Shown: positions 42,557 through 54,247 of the stretch, piece after piece
Numbering within the stretch: the first letter of the stretch is position 1
How the letters are laid out: each line of letters opens with the position of its first letter
NCBI GenBank assembly: GCA_021234155.1
Contig: JAJEKV010000030.1
Span: 14,808,003-14,872,002 of the forward strand
Length of the DNA: 64,000 nucleotides
Direction: 5' to 3'
Source: Isoetes taiwanensis
Lineage: Eukaryota; Streptophyta; Lycopodiopsida; Isoetales; Isoetaceae
The notes under the pieces: generated by a model
What the model saw: only the letters and a program-made list of their open reading frames with translations
The model's database searches: none
What the model was told of the DNA's origin: nothing
Made by a program: the position numbers and the translations under genes

Positions 42557-45500
42557 TTATAGAAGAACATCCTTTCCTTGCCATGGCGTCCAGCACCCAG
42601 ACTGCCCACGGGTGGTCACGTTCACAGTACGAGATGCGCAAGTGAAAGCAGCCATCCTGCGCCAGGGTAGGCAGCTAAAGGGAACTGCCATGTATGTTGA
42701 TCGAGACCTGACCCCGGCCCAACAAGAAGACCGCAGGCATGAGTTGGCCAAAGTTAAAAGCATTCGCAGACAGGGAGGAGCTGCAGGACTGATTCGGGGC
42801 AAGATGCAAATTTTTAGACCGCCGAATGCTGCTAGAATCTTGCTAACCCTCCAACAGCCTCTGGCCAGGCCACTGCTTCGCCTGCTACAGCCGCACGCCC
42901 TGCTCAAGTTGCCTCACCTTCTGTTGCTCGCACATCTCGGTAGCTTCCCACCGCCACCCCCTTCCCCGTCAGCCACTGAATCTCCACCGCCGCCCCTGCC
43001 AACAAATAGGAATTGTGCCTCGCATGGTCTCCGAATTGTCGGGCTTCCCATGGCGTAAGGGGAGATAGTCTCAACTCGATTCTTTGCAGACATGGATCTC
43101 ATCTTCCTCATGGAAACATGGGAGCATGCGGATGATAGCCAGGATACCTGACTTGCCAGGATACCAGCACTACTCAATCTTCAATGATTGCACAGGAAAG
43201 CGGGGGCATGGGGGGATTGCCTGCTACTACCGAACAACCTTGGCACAATCAATCTCCTTGTTCAAGACACGCACAAGCACAACCGGGTACTGTGGGTGCG
43301 TGGTAAACCGCAAAGAAGTGACCCTCTTTGTGGCAGCCTGCTACTTTCCATATGCGTAAAGCAACTTCTATCACACCCACTCTGGATGTGGATAGGTGGA
43401 CCCCTATGTCGATCTATATGATGACATACGTTGAAGATAAGGCGCTAAGGTCATACTCCTTGGAGACTTCAATGCGCGCCCGGGGTAGAACAACCCATGA
43501 GATTTGATCCCTTGACCGATGATATATTGCGCTTGCATCCCCGGAAGGAGCTTGGCCACCACATCGATGACAATCGTCACGCCGCTATGGTCGACAAGCT
43601 TGCTTTTGCTCACAGTTGTCTTTGACCCGGTAATCGGTGAATGGACTAGCACGCTGGCCTTCCACTCGCAAGAGCACTTGTAGGCGGGAAAATCAGGGGG
43701 CGGATCTAGTGTGGTGGACTATGTGTCGGTGCCCGAAAGGTGATATGCATGTCGCCAAGCACTTCGTGGGAACAACTAATAGGGATGAAGAGATCGACTC
43801 GCACCACTTACCACTTTACTTGAAGTTGGCTTGGCAGTTGTGCGAACCCCCGATGCAACAACTCCTCACATGCCTCACCAAGATTGATTATGAACATGCA
43901 GGGCTTATGCCCGATGCTTATAGATGACATGGCGTAAATTTTGCAATACCCTACACTAGAGCAAATGCATGACGGGGCCGATCGATGTGCTTAGGACTCC
44001 GGCGCAGAGGTGCTTTGGGATAAGCCGCCAGCGACGGACCTCCGTGAACACAACCTTCCCACGTAATCAATGGTTTGATGCAGAGTGCAAGGAACACAAA
44101 CGCCGGCTCCGCCAAGTCACGCACCGCTTTACCCACATGCGACGAGCATCGCATCTTCCTTAAAGCTAAGAAAGCCGGTACATTGCAGCGCATCAAAGGA
44201 AATGTTTTACCTCCGGAACGCCATCCCGTGACCTTCCGGGCGAAGGGTTCTTAGAAAGCCGCATGTTCACAGGGAATATCACCCCGAAAGCAGTGGAGAC
44301 AATACTTGCAACAGCCTATACGACCCTCGGGGTGCACATGCAAATTACCCTTGCAAGAAGGCCCAAAGGCTGGAAATCACGATTCGGACGCGGAACAAGG
44401 CTTGCGGCGTGCCTTGCCAATGGTAAAAGCCCCGCACTTGATGATGGCATGCATGCGTAATTGCTTAAGTGGGCGTCCGCCCATAATACTGGGTCGATTG
44501 CCTTTGTTCAACAAGGCATTACAGAAGGTTTCCGCCAGCAGGGACCAATAGCGAAGTTGTTCCCATATATAAGGCAGATGACCCACACCGCCCCAAATTA
44601 TCGAACAATCATGGCCAGCTCGGTGTTTGCAAAATTGCTTGCCGGGATTCTCGAGCAGCGCTGATTTCGCCGGGCAGAGGCGCTAGAGGTGCGGCCCTCA
44701 CCCGTGCAGGTGATTCGACACCCGGCACTCAACCATTGACCACATCTTCACGCTATAACTCGATTGAAGACGCCAGAACCGCCGCCGATCTATATTGTTG
44801 CTTTGTGGATTTTATGGGCGCTTTGACAATCGCGGCTCCTCTGAAAAACTATGGGCAAGACCGCAATCACCGGGGTTCCTCAGATTTGCGGTAATGCAAT
44901 GCAGGCCGTGCTATAATGAAAGATGCTCGCCTATGGGTTGCGCAGACAAGCCAATCATTTGATAGCAATGACGGGTTCGTCGTGGATGCCCTCTCCCCAA
45001 CATTGTTTGGGCTTTACATTGATCAATTGGAGAGTCGGGGTTTGCCGATAATGGGGGCTTATGGAGCTCACCTTCTTCGATCATCATCGACGCTAATATA
45101 TGCCGATGATGTAGACCTCCTAGCTTACACACCAAAGAAATATGCAATCGACATCTCGATGCCCTCGACACATTCTCGCCAAGCGACCGCATATATGCAC
45201 CAACGCCAAGACTAAGGTGGTTTTCATATCATCTTCACGCCACCGAGGGTCCCTCCTTCGCCACCAAGGCCAAAATGTGGAAGTTGCATCCACATACAAA
45301 TATTTGGGAGTGGAGTTTCCTTCTACTATGCACCGACACATCCATACGGCCACGAAAGTGACTCAGCTGGAAGGCACTATATGCAATGCAAAACAATAGT
45401 CATAGAGCTTTGTTGTATGATTGGGCCCATCACCACTGCTCAAGGTCTTAGTGGAGCCCGGCCCTTTATACCTGGTGGAAGTATGGGGCCCAAAGTAGTA

Positions 45501-46480
45501 TCACTTGCTACTTGGAATGACTTGGAGCAGTCCGTAAAGCCTTCTTAGTAACGAAAGCACTAGGGGTGAAGTCCACAGTCCCATATCAAATTCTACCAAG
45601 GAGAGACAGATTCTTGCCTCTTCGTGAGGGCGGCCCTTGATCGCCACATTGTCTATTTTCTAAGGTGGTCAATATGGACGCATGCTCGCCTCCCTAAACT
45701 AGCTTATATCATGGCAATGGAGCCGCAGCACCAAGGCCCACCGGAGGGAAAAGAGAGCTCAATGGTTGGCTAGATGGAATGTGCAGGAGCACAGTGCATA
45801 CATGTGCAAACAGAGGCGATCGCCATAGCTTGAGGCAATATCTTGACGATTGCTTCCTCAAAGAAGCTTTGGGATGCTAATGCCCTTGAACAGTCAAGAC
45901 AAAGACACTACCAAATACACATAAATCCCACATTGAGCGAGGCCCGCAATGCTACCAAGCGCACTCCACTTGCCCATGAAAAGGCGCAGACTCATTGCCT
46001 CCATTCGCATTGTGGGCACATCATCTTCGAATTGAGACAAAGATGGATTGGTGAGCCACGCCAGACAAAGCTCACAATGCCGCCAAATGGGAGTCATTGA
46101 GGATGAATCTCATACCCTTCAAAGTTGCCCAAAGATATGATCAAATTCGACACGATATGTTGAGTTGGTCGCCCCCCGGCCACCGCTACATGTGACATTG
46201 AGCACAAAAGATCCGTCACGGGTGCCGGGATCATATCTTCGTGAGGTTATGGACATGCGAGATCAGCTATGTCCCGGGCACACACTTGACATGTATATAA
46301 ACTTTGATGTATACTTGTATGACAAAGATTCTTATTATCGCCACTAGCTTTTTCCCTCAAAACCCTTCTGGGTTAACCCCGACAAGAATAAGTTTGTCAT
46401 GGCCCTTATGGGTCCCATAGGCCGATTGGCCTCAGTGGACGATAAAAAATCATTCTCATTCTCATTCTCATTCTTATGCC
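42557..46480 (+). mobile_element. LINE copy 4, nearly full pol
   Basis: Opens with the ORF1-end stretch VKAAILRQGRQLKGTAMYVD then DLTPAQQEDRRHELAKVK (42630-42760). A Pro-rich linker follows, then an APE-type endonuclease (DLIFLMETWE near 43095, GHGGIACYY near 43205, LLGDFNAR near 43460). Reverse transcriptase has LSPTLFGLYIDQLE (44990-45040) and LIYADDVDLLAYT (45090-45130, catalytic YADD intact), then SSSRHRGS and YKYLGVEF. The 3' end is a CATTCT microsatellite. It shares phrases with copies 1-3. About 3.9 kb, 5'-truncated, broken by many stops and short frames. Confidence 0.85.
46451..46475 (+). repeat. LINE 3' microsatellite tail (CATTCT)n
   Basis: Four CATTCT units directly after the LINE 3' end; marks the priming end of target-primed reverse transcription. 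Confidence 0.85.
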
Positions 46481-46829
46481 ATGATGAAATGCATGTGTTC
46501 CTCAACCATTATAAGAATATTTTAATTAAGCTTAGTTACAAAGTGTCCTAGATTTTGATAAGTTAAATGGTAAGTTTCCCTTTATATAGATATATCTCAT
46601 CGAGATATCTCATGTTAAGATAAATTAAATAATAATGATTATATAAAATGTTGATTAAGCCTTGTAGTGAGGACGTAACTACATCCAATGATATATAAAT
46701 AACTGGCAGGGTGCTCATTTGAACTTAAGTGTAATAATTATTATTACATATTTAGTTATATTCAAGAAGACACGATTCTAGTAGATTCTATCGCCCGTCA
46801 TCAATGAGTCTATTTTGATTGATTTCGTC

Positions 46830-46990
46830 AGAGTCTCCCGCATTGAAGCATGTCAATTGGTGCTGCCATAGTTTGGACAAATGCTGTCGTTGTTTGCATC
46901 CAAAGAGCCCGCATCGGATTAACATCATAAAGGGAGAATCCGTAATACGAATTCGTTCAATTATCGATAGATAAGAATTTGGACCTTGCT
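46830..46990. repeat. Diverged direct repeat, unit 1
   Basis: Shares TTGAAGCATGTC, TTTGCATC, ACATAAAG-GAGAATC and GATAAGAATTT-GACCTTGCT with 47180-47345. The copies are 350 bp apart. Confidence 0.7.
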
Positions 46991-47179
46991 GATATGTTTA
47001 TTAGGATCAAATAAGTAGGTCGAGAAGGAAAAAAGGGAGCTTAAACTTTATGCTCTAGCAGCCATTCTCCACGAACCGTTATGATGGCTTCAAATCCTTG
47101 AGATAATCTCACTATACTTTTAGGATCCAATGTTGTTAACAATGTGTGCAAGGCCTTGGGCAAGATCAAGAGATCGCCG

Positions 47180-47345
47180 CTTTGAAGCATGTCCACCGAC
47201 GCCGTGGGACCGGCTGAACATGTGCGTCAAAGATTTGCATCTAGCAGTCACCGCTAGAGAAACAACATAAAGCGAGAATCTAGATTACAAGGATCCGTGG
47301 TTCAACTATCATATAGGTAAGAATTTTGACCTTGCTTTGAGCCCC
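47180..47345. repeat. Diverged direct repeat, unit 2
   Basis: Second copy of 46830-46990. Surrounding sequence 46480-47990 shows no gene. Confidence 0.7.
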
Positions 47346-47989
47346 CTATGGATGCATTTATCTCATCTCTCCTTTCTTTTTGTTTTGCTATATATTTTTG
47401 GTCGAGGTCAATTATTGTCATATTTTGATTGCTAAACCTGCTTATCTTTTTTCTTTTATGGAAAGAGAATGAATATTATAGAAGAAAGTGGGAGCAATTC
47501 ACATTTTATTTGAGGGAATAAATGAGATGATCCAACCTATAATTATAATTGATTGGGACAGGACTTTATAGAGTGCAATTAATATATTAGGGCTAGATAA
47601 GGTTAAGGGTTCATGGAGGACATTGCAGATCCGATGAATTAACAACATATCACCGCTGGTATGCAAGCTCGTCCGATGAGAAAAGAGAAGTCATAGAATC
47701 CTCATCGAGCAATAATGATCAAAGAGAAAATACTATAGGCCAATTATCACTGGCCACACCATCCGCCCAATTGCTGCAATTCCTAGGTATGAAATACAAG
47801 ATTACTTGAGGGCACGCTATCTATCAAACAAACAAAGGTAACCCGAGAACAATGTCTTGTGACATAACAAATAAGTCTCCCTGGCCAAAATGCCTACCCT
47901 TACATCCGGCCTCACCAACACAAGGTCGTTGTTAGATAGATATTTCTTATGGCCTGAGTTTGATGCCTTCATCTATATACCATATATAA

Positions 47990-50440
47990 TCTAGCATTGG
48001 AAATTGAATCTGGAACTCATGTAGAACAAGAGCGTAAGGGGTTCACGAGGAGCATAGTGAAGAAAAGGGTAAGGCAACCAATTGTGTATGGGATATGGTT
48101 GCTATTGCCTCACATAGGAGAAGCATTTTACTTGAGACAAATCTTGCTACATCGCCTGGCAAGGATATGGAATGAGCTGAAAATCGTTAAAGAACAACAA
48201 TATGAAACATACCAGCAAGCTACAGAGGCAGAAGGATTACTCGCAGGACATAACGAGGCAGTATTGGTCATGGAAGAAGTTGTTTCCTTACCATTGAGTC
48301 CCACACAACTAAGATTTTTTTTTTGCTATTCTCCTGCTCGATCAAGGTCCCGCAAATGAGCTATGGAGCAGGTTCAAAATACCAACGAGTGTAGTACTAC
48401 TAGATGAATATCTAAATGGAGGCAATAGCCTTTAATGATCCCTTCATTAATTAATAATATTCTAATGCAACATAGTAAACATCATGGCATTCGGTCTCGA
48501 ACTACAACCTCATCTTGAAAGAAATGTATTTTTCGACCATGGGAACTACGTTAATACTGTTATGCAAATGACAAGCATAATGAATAATGACCAATAAAGA
48601 TATATAGCTTCATTCGATAATGGTTAGGAATACTAGAAAGCAACCAACCCAGATTCGCAATGGAAAAGCCAAAGAAAGGAAAAATGTTTCGCTGAATTGT
48701 GTATGTCTATATGAGGGAACTAAACGAGGTGCACCCCTCACTACTACAAATGTCAATTGCCGATCCTACGACCCATATCATATGCTGGGGCCTCTGGGCA
48801 CCTCTCGTTTTACGTATAGTCATTTATGATTAGAGGCACCTAGGATTTTGAAATATGAAATACGCTTTGAGGGAATATCGAACCTTTATATGACTTTTGC
48901 CTAAGATTTTAGAATATGAAATACTGAGGGCTTGAACCTCTATCAAAATAACTTAATGTCCTAATAAGACTACTTTAACCAATGTACCCAACGAGCTAAT
49001 GTGATTATCTTTTATCTTGAATCTATGTTTTTTTTTTTTTTTTTTATATATTTTATATAACAACCCATTAAATTGTTTTAGGGATATATGGTATATGGTT
49101 TCATGGAATTGTTATTTTTCCATCCATATCAAATCCCCCTTGGAACCCCCGTTATTTTGCTACATATTAGCGCTCCCATGTGGTATGACAGCTTTTGGCA
49201 AGTCTCCAATACCTAGGAGGATGAATGACCCACTCGTTGTTTCAAATACCTAAGGAAGAAAATAATGGCTCCACTCAATGATAGAACGTGATTCTGGAGC
49301 AGCAGAACTGCTCATTGCATCTAAGGTTATTATCTTGGATGAAATTCCAATGGTCAATAAAAATGTTGTAGAAAGTGCCCATCATCTATTGCAAACGACT
49401 ATGCGAAATACTTCCGCTTGAGGCAAATACTTCAATGCCTTTGGAGATTTTAGACAAGTTGCTCTTGTTGTCCGAGGAGAAGAAAGAAATGCAACAGATA
49501 ATGCATCCATAAAATCTTTGTCACATGGCAAAGTTTTCGTGTATTCAGATTGGAACAATCGATACTTTCTCAACTAATGTGTTTCAGAAGTTCGCATTGG
49601 AAAGAATTGGGAGGAATCATCCGCCTCCTTGATATCTTCAACACAACTACTAAAGTATAAGATGCCGCATAATTTCTTTTACCCATCCAACGTACTTCAT
49701 GATTCACTTCATGCAAGAAACGAAACCTTTTGTCGATAATTAATAAGAGAGTTGATAATTTCAATGGTCGATTCTTAATCGAAGTTCCTAATCATGATAA
49801 ACTATATTATAGTCATGATCACATTGCCGGAAACAAGATGAAATTATACATGACCACCCTTATGCAACATCAGATTTTCTTAATAACTTCACACATTCGG
49901 ATACCCAACCACGAAGCTTAAACTTAAGGTAGGCGGTATATGCCATATTATGAAAGTCTAGATATGGAAAAGGGCTTGGTCAAATTATGAGTTATGATCG
50001 TGTTAATGCACGAAAAAGTTTGTGATGGTAAGAGTATTAGATGAAGCAACTCAGGAGGATGCACACACGTATCCGATCTGTAGAACTGACTTCTTTTATC
50101 AACCAGAGAACCGGCCCTGGACCATCCATAGATGGTAACTACTCCTTCGATTATCTTATTCGACCACCTTCAATAGCTGCCAAGGATTGACATTAGATCG
50201 TGGGTCATCAACCTCGTACGGGAGGAGGCACATGGCCAATTATACATTGCGCTTTACCGCTATGGACGACGAGAAGTGCTCATCCTCATCTCACAAAAGA
50301 ACACTGCGAGGTGCACTACAAGGAATTGCTTTGTTGATGAGGTATATCTCCATCAATCTTCCTCTATATAGGCCATACAAGAAAATTATAAGTGAATTTC
50401 GAAGAAGGTACGTCCTCTCTGCCCATGCAAGAGAATGACA
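47990..50440 (+). pseudogene. Helitron-type PIF1 helicase relic, larger copy
   Basis: Ordered matches to the Helitron helicase. HIGEAFYLRQILLHRLA and ATEAEGLLAGHNEAVLVMEE (48090-48290) match the GERFYLRLLL and ARGLLxDDxEW regions. DQGPANELWSRFK (48335-48375) is in a shifted frame. The Walker B region ASKVIILDEIPMVNK lies near 49320-49365, FGDFRQV near 49440-49460, and CQGLTLDR near 50180-50200. Walker A is missing, and 48400-49000 is not helicase, suggesting an insertion. Stops are frequent. No hairpin-CTRR terminus identified. Confidence 0.8.
48741..49030. other. Possible insertion within the helicase relic
   Basis: Non-helicase sequence that begins CACTACTACAAA, resembling a CACTA-type terminus, but no partner end was found. 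A T21 run follows at 49027. Unresolved. Confidence 0.25.
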
Positions 50441-50876
50441 AGGAACTGAACTTCAAAAAATGTATGTCCTCTCTGTCTTTTATAGATATTACCATCTGCC
50501 CTTTTGATTGCCATGAGATTCCCCTCATTCATGTTTTATCAAACTGAAAAAAAATAAGTAAATAAATATGTGGAGGAGAGATGACACACTTATCCTCCTC
50601 TCACTAGAGAACACTGCTAATGAGGTACGTTTCCTTCCAATCTTCCTCTATATAGGTTATGCAAGAAAATTATTATAAGTGGATTTCAAAGAATAGACAC
50701 GTCCCTCTGCCCCATGCAAGAGAATGAAAGAACTGGACTTCAAATAAGGTACGTCCTCTCTGCCTTTTATAGATATTACCATTTGCCCATATGATACATG
50801 GTTTGCTGTTTGATTACTATGAGATTCCCCTCATCTATGTTTTATCAAATCAATAAAAATAAGTAAACAAATAAAT
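50270..50876. repeat. Tandem duplication of about 300 bp
   Basis: Unit 1 (about 50277-50566) and unit 2 (about 50592-50876) share TCTTCCTCTATATAGG, GTACGTCCTCTCTGCC, TTTTATAGATATTACCAT and GAGATTCCCCTCAT. It covers the 3' end of the helicase relic and the sequence after it. Confidence 0.85.
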
Positions 50877-50888
50877 TATGGAAACAAT

Positions 50889-51320
50889 ATCCATCGCCAT
50901 GATGGCTTAGTGGTGAAGCCATGTGTTATTGGAGAACCTCAGCTATGCTTAAAACCCACTAACTATCATCGGGTGATTCAAAAAATAAAAAAGAAATCCA
51001 TCGCTACCGGGCAAAATTAGTAGTAAAGCCATTGGTTATGGGAAAACCCCAAAATGTGTTCAAAACCCACTAACTATCATCGGATGGTTCAAAAAATAAA
51101 AAATATATTCATCACGGTGGAAGCCTAGTGGTCAAGCCATTGGTTATGGGCTTAATCCCGGGCCAAAGCTCAAAACCCACCGACTATCATCGTGGTTCAA
51201 GAAATAAAAAGATCTCCATCACTACCGGCAACCTAGTGGTCAAGCCATTGGCTATGGGCAACCTCCACCCAAAGCTCAAAACCCAATCGGCTACCATCTG
51301 ATGGTGCCATAAAAAAAAAA
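50889..51320. repeat. Four tandem 107-111-bp units with a tRNA-like box
   Basis: Units begin near 50889, 50996, 51107 and 51214, each ending in an A-rich stretch (CAAAAAATAAAAA). Each holds TGGCTTAGTGGTGAAGCC or a variant, resembling a tRNA A box (TRGCNNAGTGG), and a GGTTCAA, resembling the start of a B box. Looks like a tandemly arranged SINE-type or tRNA-derived unit. Confidence 0.6.
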
Positions 51321-52005
51321 AGGAGAGGGGGTAGGCAATGCAAAGGATCACTACACTAATAAAGTAGAAAATATAGTGGGATTCCTATGGGCGCCGACCA
51401 CCACATTCATGTATCATATGGGCAAGGGAACACAAGGCAATAGCGCAGTTCAAATCCGCCTATTCTCAAACTAATATATAGTTCCTCCCCCAACTTTACG
51501 TGAAAGGAATGAACCTCATGCAAAAAATTACCCCTCAAAATTTGCTCGACGACAAGACCGCCAAACTCTACGGCACACTTTATGGCTCCATCGCCCTCAT
51601 GTGGCGTGAGCCACCTTGGAAATTAGTCGATGTAATCTCCTAATTACCGATGTAATCTCCTAATTACTGGCTGTAATTTCCTCGTGGCATTCATTCCTTA
51701 TAGTACATTATCCTAGGAAACTAGAAAGTTTAGGTTTTAGAACTTCTCGCACCATGTTCTTCTTTTTCATAGGAGGGATCAACAACGAGGTCCCAAAAGC
51801 TGCCGCGGAGAAAGCAGGGGCTTAGATGCATCGGGTGTGGATCCTGCCGCAGCCTTGTAGAATGTGATAAAGTTTTTAGAGCCTTCGCTTTTAGACATTA
51901 GTGAATGGCTAGTTTGCCATTGATTGCTATGGGGCGTCAAGTAGAGCAACATCATGCCATCGAGAGGAAAACTCGAAAGAGGAGTAGGAAGTCTTGATGG
52001 GGTAA
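51321..52005. other. No gene identified
   Basis: Sequence between the tandem units and the stress-protein remnant; may include its promoter. A minus-strand frame at 51779-52093 is antisense to the remnant. Confidence 0.4.
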
Positions 52006-52850
52006 ACGATACCCCAAATACAACACAAAGGCAAACCAGTAGCAATAGCAATTGATGAAGGAGATGGGAGCAGGGAAGCCCTATGCTATACATTAGGAAA
52101 TGTCATTTTTAATGACGACATGGCCTTTCTTTTTCATCTCAGCCTTTGCTCCAAACATACGTCAACCCCGGAGGTCATGGTACTCTTTTCCCTCCTTTTT
52201 AGAATTCTTTTGCTATCTTTGGAGCTGCATTATTTGAATCTGACTTCATCTCAAAAAGATGTGCCTTATGCAGACTTTTATATATCACCGGAGCTCGTGA
52301 AGGTATGACAAAGCATATTTTAGACAGGACTAAGAAGATTTATGGAGATCAACATGTATATGTGCAAAATGTATATTTTTGTAAAAATGATCCCTATTTT
52401 CATAGTAGGTTTTAAGCCTTGAGAAAACTTTCAATAAGCTCAAGTTAATTCTATGATTGGAAGAGGTAATGCAAGAGATGTTATTATTGAAGTGGTTGAG
52501 AAAATTCAGGCAAATTTTCTAGTGATGAGAAGCAGGGGCCAAGGAGCAATAAAGACGTAAGTTTCTATTGCTTTGTTTTCCCCTTGGTTTTGCTTTGTTA
52601 TGTTTATTGCATGCATATCCCTTAAGTTTATTTTTTCTTCTAGTGTTGGTACGGTAGGTTGCATGCTTGGATTTGCCATAGCTTTCAAGGTTTCATAAGT
52701 TTGAATTATTGTTTCAGATTTTTTCGAGGGAGTGTAAGTGATTATTGTCTTCATCATACCAAGTGTTCCATTCTGGTTGGAGATAGAAAAAATGAAGGCA
52801 ACTTGCATCATATTTACATTTTTTTTATCTTTTAGAAAAACCTAAACCTT
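52006..52850 (+). pseudogene. Universal stress protein (USP) gene remnant
   Basis: Three parts match the plant USP fold in order. At 52033-52110, KPVAIAIDEGDGSREALCYT is the N-terminal beta strand and ATP-binding Asp region. At about 52310-52370 comes ILDRTKKIYGDQHVYVQN. At 52455-52556, GNARDVIIEVVEKIQANFLV then MRSRGQGAIKT ends at a GTAAG donor. At 52717-52790, after a TTTCAG acceptor, RGSVSDYCLHHTKCSILV is the C-terminal strand. In functional USPs the glycine motif is usually GxxG(9x)GS/T; here it is MRSRGQGAIK-GSVSDY. No in-frame Met: a TAA precedes, and the nearest candidate is an ACG at 52006. Internal stops suggest decay. USPs bind ATP and respond to stress. Confidence 0.75.
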
Positions 52851-53423
52851 ATCCACAATGGATTTTAGGACCGGTCCAGGAATAAGAGCTTTTGTTGCCA
52901 TGGATTTCTGTTCATCTAAATGGATTTCTGCCATGGAATAAGAGCTTTTGTCTCTAGCAACATGGTAAGGCTAGTTTATTTTTAAAACAAAATAGACCGT
53001 TGCATGAAGGACCTCAATGTCTATTCATTGCCTTGGATTTACACTAGGCTGTACATCATCCTAGAAGTCCAAAACAATGGCTTAATTGAATGTTTGTGTT
53101 TATCTTGGTCGAGATTTTCATGGTTGGGCTGGGTTTTTTTTAGGGCAATCCTTTGCTGCAAAAGCAACTTATTTTTATATCAGACGATGTTGTGTGCAAT
53201 TTACCATCGTGCCGTTGTTTATCCATTCTAATTGCAATCTTGTGATAAATCATGTTGGGGTTGTATGTATGTTTTCCCATGTTAAATTCCAATATGGGAC
53301 TATGAAATCATCGGGTTTACACATCATTTGGATTTATGACTTTGTTCTTTCCACATGAATGACATTAAAATAAACTAGTTATGATAGTCATTATTGCAGC
53401 CTAAGATTTTGCGATGCGGGTTT
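52851..53423. other. No gene seen
   Basis: 3' flank of the USP remnant. Contains a short repeat of TGGATTTCTG..CCATGGAATAAGAGCTTTTG (52880-52950). Short frames only. Confidence 0.4.
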
Positions 53424-53502
53424 GTTTTCACTGCATTTTTACAACCATGTTCATGATAGAATAAGACGGTTTGCATCATGAACAACAATTCTCGTAAGAC
53501 AT
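53424..53502. repeat. 79-bp direct repeat, left
   Basis: From GTTTTCACTGC to GTAAGACAT. It recurs at 60478-60556 with one mismatch and abuts the copia LTR. Confidence 0.95.
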
Positions 53503-54194
53503 TAATGTTTGGTCAGCTTAGGGTTGATAACAAAGTGCATGATTGCCTTCTCAAAAGTTGCAAATTCATAGTTGCAGCTCAACAAATTTGGAGCCTAAGG
53601 TTTATTCAACTTTTGAAGTGTTTATTCTTAGTTTTGTTAAACCTAAGGTTCAATGGTTGAACAAAAGCCGATTTCTTCTAGTGGGCATGTGGGATAATAG
53701 CAGAGGAGCTGATTTACTCACGTATGCCTGTGGGATAATGTAGAACACGGTTTCTAAGTTTAGCAGGTTGATCCGACCGATACCTCCCCTACACCGCCGA
53801 ATGAAGATATATATGCTTAAGGAGGAGCTAGCGTAAGGCACCCAAGCACGTGAGAGATTTGGGAGCCTGATTACCTAAGGCGTTAGTTCGTGGTCAACCT
53901 AGCTACAAGATTTTGGTCAATACCGAGCTACAAAGAATAATGCTACAGTTGATTTCTATGGTTTACTAGTTTGTTGTTATTTAAATCATCTAGACAAAGA
54001 CTACTATGATCATGAAGTGATTATATGATTATTTCTAGATGATTTTCACTTGAACTATTGCTTGTACTTGTTTTTCAATAGACTTGGGATTAGAGACCAC
54101 CTTTTTGGCTCCCAAGGTTGAATAAAGATTTGTGAAACAAGTAGTCTTTTCAAGTTATCTTGCTAGGCATATTAGGGAAGCACTTTTTCTAACA
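53503..54194 (+). mobile_element. Copia 5' LTR
   Basis: 692 bp, ending TTCTAACA; nearly identical to 58428-59119 apart from scattered small indels. Confidence 0.9.
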
Positions 54195-54195
54195 A

Positions 54196-54210
54196 TTGGT
54201 ATCGAGAGCC
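54196..54210 (+). promoter_or_regulatory. Copia primer-binding site
   Basis: TTGGTATCGAGAGCC right after the LTR, a variant of the tRNA-iMet complement TTGGTATCAGAGCC. Confidence 0.8.
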
Positions 54211-54247
54211 GACATGTCTAGCGTGATTTGGAGCTAGTCTTTGAATC

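Noticed and set aside
42531-43058. Proline-rich host protein
   Set aside because: The frame is the end of LINE ORF1 plus a linker read out of phase; its motif AILRQGRQLKGT recurs in the opposite-strand LINE copy.
48741-48760. CACTA transposon terminus
   Set aside because: CACTACTACAAA fits, but no inverted partner, subterminal repeats or 3-bp target duplication were found.
50889-51320. CRISPR array
   Set aside because: Units are 107-111 bp with no unique spacers, in a plant nuclear context.
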